This document shows, piece by piece, positions 63,821 to 64,000 of a stretch of DNA of 64,000 nt; positions within the stretch are counted from its first letter, which is position 1, and the number at the start of each line of letters is the position of its first letter. The DNA is from Nocardia wallacei (GTDB taxonomy: Bacteria > Actinomycetota > Actinomycetes > Mycobacteriales > Mycobacteriaceae), in NCBI RefSeq assembly GCF_029869545.1, contig NZ_JARWQD010000125.1:1-64000 (forward strand), in the 5' to 3' direction. The notes beneath the pieces are model-generated. The model searched no databases and was not told the DNA's origin. It was given only the letters and a program-made list of their open reading frames with translations. Both the position numbers and the translations under genes were made by a program.

Positions 63821-64000
63821 ATGAATCTCGCCCTCTGGATCGTCGCCGGGCTGCTTGCCGCCCTCTCGCTGTTCGGCGGCGCCACCAAAGTGTTTGTGCC
63901 CAAGGCGAAGCTGGACGAATTGGGCGCGAAGTCCGGCGGCGGATGGACCGAGCACGCGAGCGCCGGTTTCGTCCGAAGCCTCGGCGGCCTCGAGATCCTG
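63821..64000 (+). CDS. DoxX-family membrane protein, 3' truncated by window edge
   Basis: The first 60 codons of a small membrane protein. The N-terminal span LALWIVAGLLAALSLFGGATK followed by KLDELGAK and WTEHASAGFVRSLGGLEI is characteristic of the DoxX family (about 120 residues, four helices). AGGAG lies 6 bp before the ATG. DoxX genes often sit beside ECF41 sigma factors, as with the remnant at 63087-63500. The rest of the gene lies outside the window. Confidence 0.8.
   Translation, partial: MNLALWIVAGLLAALSLFGGATKVFVPKAKLDELGAKSGGGWTEHASAGFVRSLGGLEIL

Overview
The window is high-GC actinobacterial DNA. MCE-family lipid importers, mycofactocin-type dehydrogenases, an AveC-like membrane protein, an F420-type flavin enzyme and short overlapping ATGA/GTGA gene junctions together point to the Mycobacteriales, most like Nocardia or Rhodococcus. 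No rRNA, tRNA, CRISPR array or insertion sequence was seen. The left edge is a 13-base G run in a truncated gene and the right edge cuts a DoxX-type gene.

Positions 1-47,700 form one dense catabolic island. It encodes acyl-CoA ligases (4), acyl-CoA dehydrogenases (4, two forming a probable heteromeric pair), enoyl-CoA hydratase/isomerases (5), thiolases (2), a DUF35-thiolase fusion resembling the steroid side-chain retro-aldolase system, CaiB-type CoA-transferases (2), short-chain dehydrogenases (6, two of the mycofactocin-coupled type), aldehyde dehydrogenases (2), cytochromes P450 (2), a KshA-like Rieske oxygenase, an LLM flavin oxidoreductase, a rubredoxin with its reductase, four ACMSD-like amidohydrolases and a lone acyl-CoA carboxyltransferase. 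The enzyme mix suggests oxidation, CoA activation, beta-oxidation, ring hydrolysis and aldol cleavage of a polycyclic or alicyclic substrate (steroid-, terpenoid- or aromatic-like). The substrate is inferred, not shown.

Nearly every promoter region of the island carries the same unusual operator: 9-bp quasi-palindromes of the type ATACnGTAT repeated with a 12-bp period (two or three copies). Sites lie at about 1176, 6212, 14571, 19669, 20557 (degenerate), 23479, 39515, 40811 and 44827, with a weaker match before the mce operon at 54436. The TetR-family gene at 15575-16339 is the last gene of an operon headed by a triple site, so it is the obvious candidate regulator and is probably autoregulated.

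Positions 47,700-54,300 hold a TetR and a MarR regulator, an AveC-like membrane protein, a NorD-like VWA protein with a NorQ-like AAA+ ATPase, and a GMC oxidoreductase. Positions 54,536-63,130 are a complete mce operon (two YrbE permeases, MceA-F, one Mce-associated protein) without its ATPase. The last kilobase contains the eroded remains of a SigJ/ECF41-like sigma factor and the start of a DoxX gene behind a sequence resembling an ECF41 promoter.
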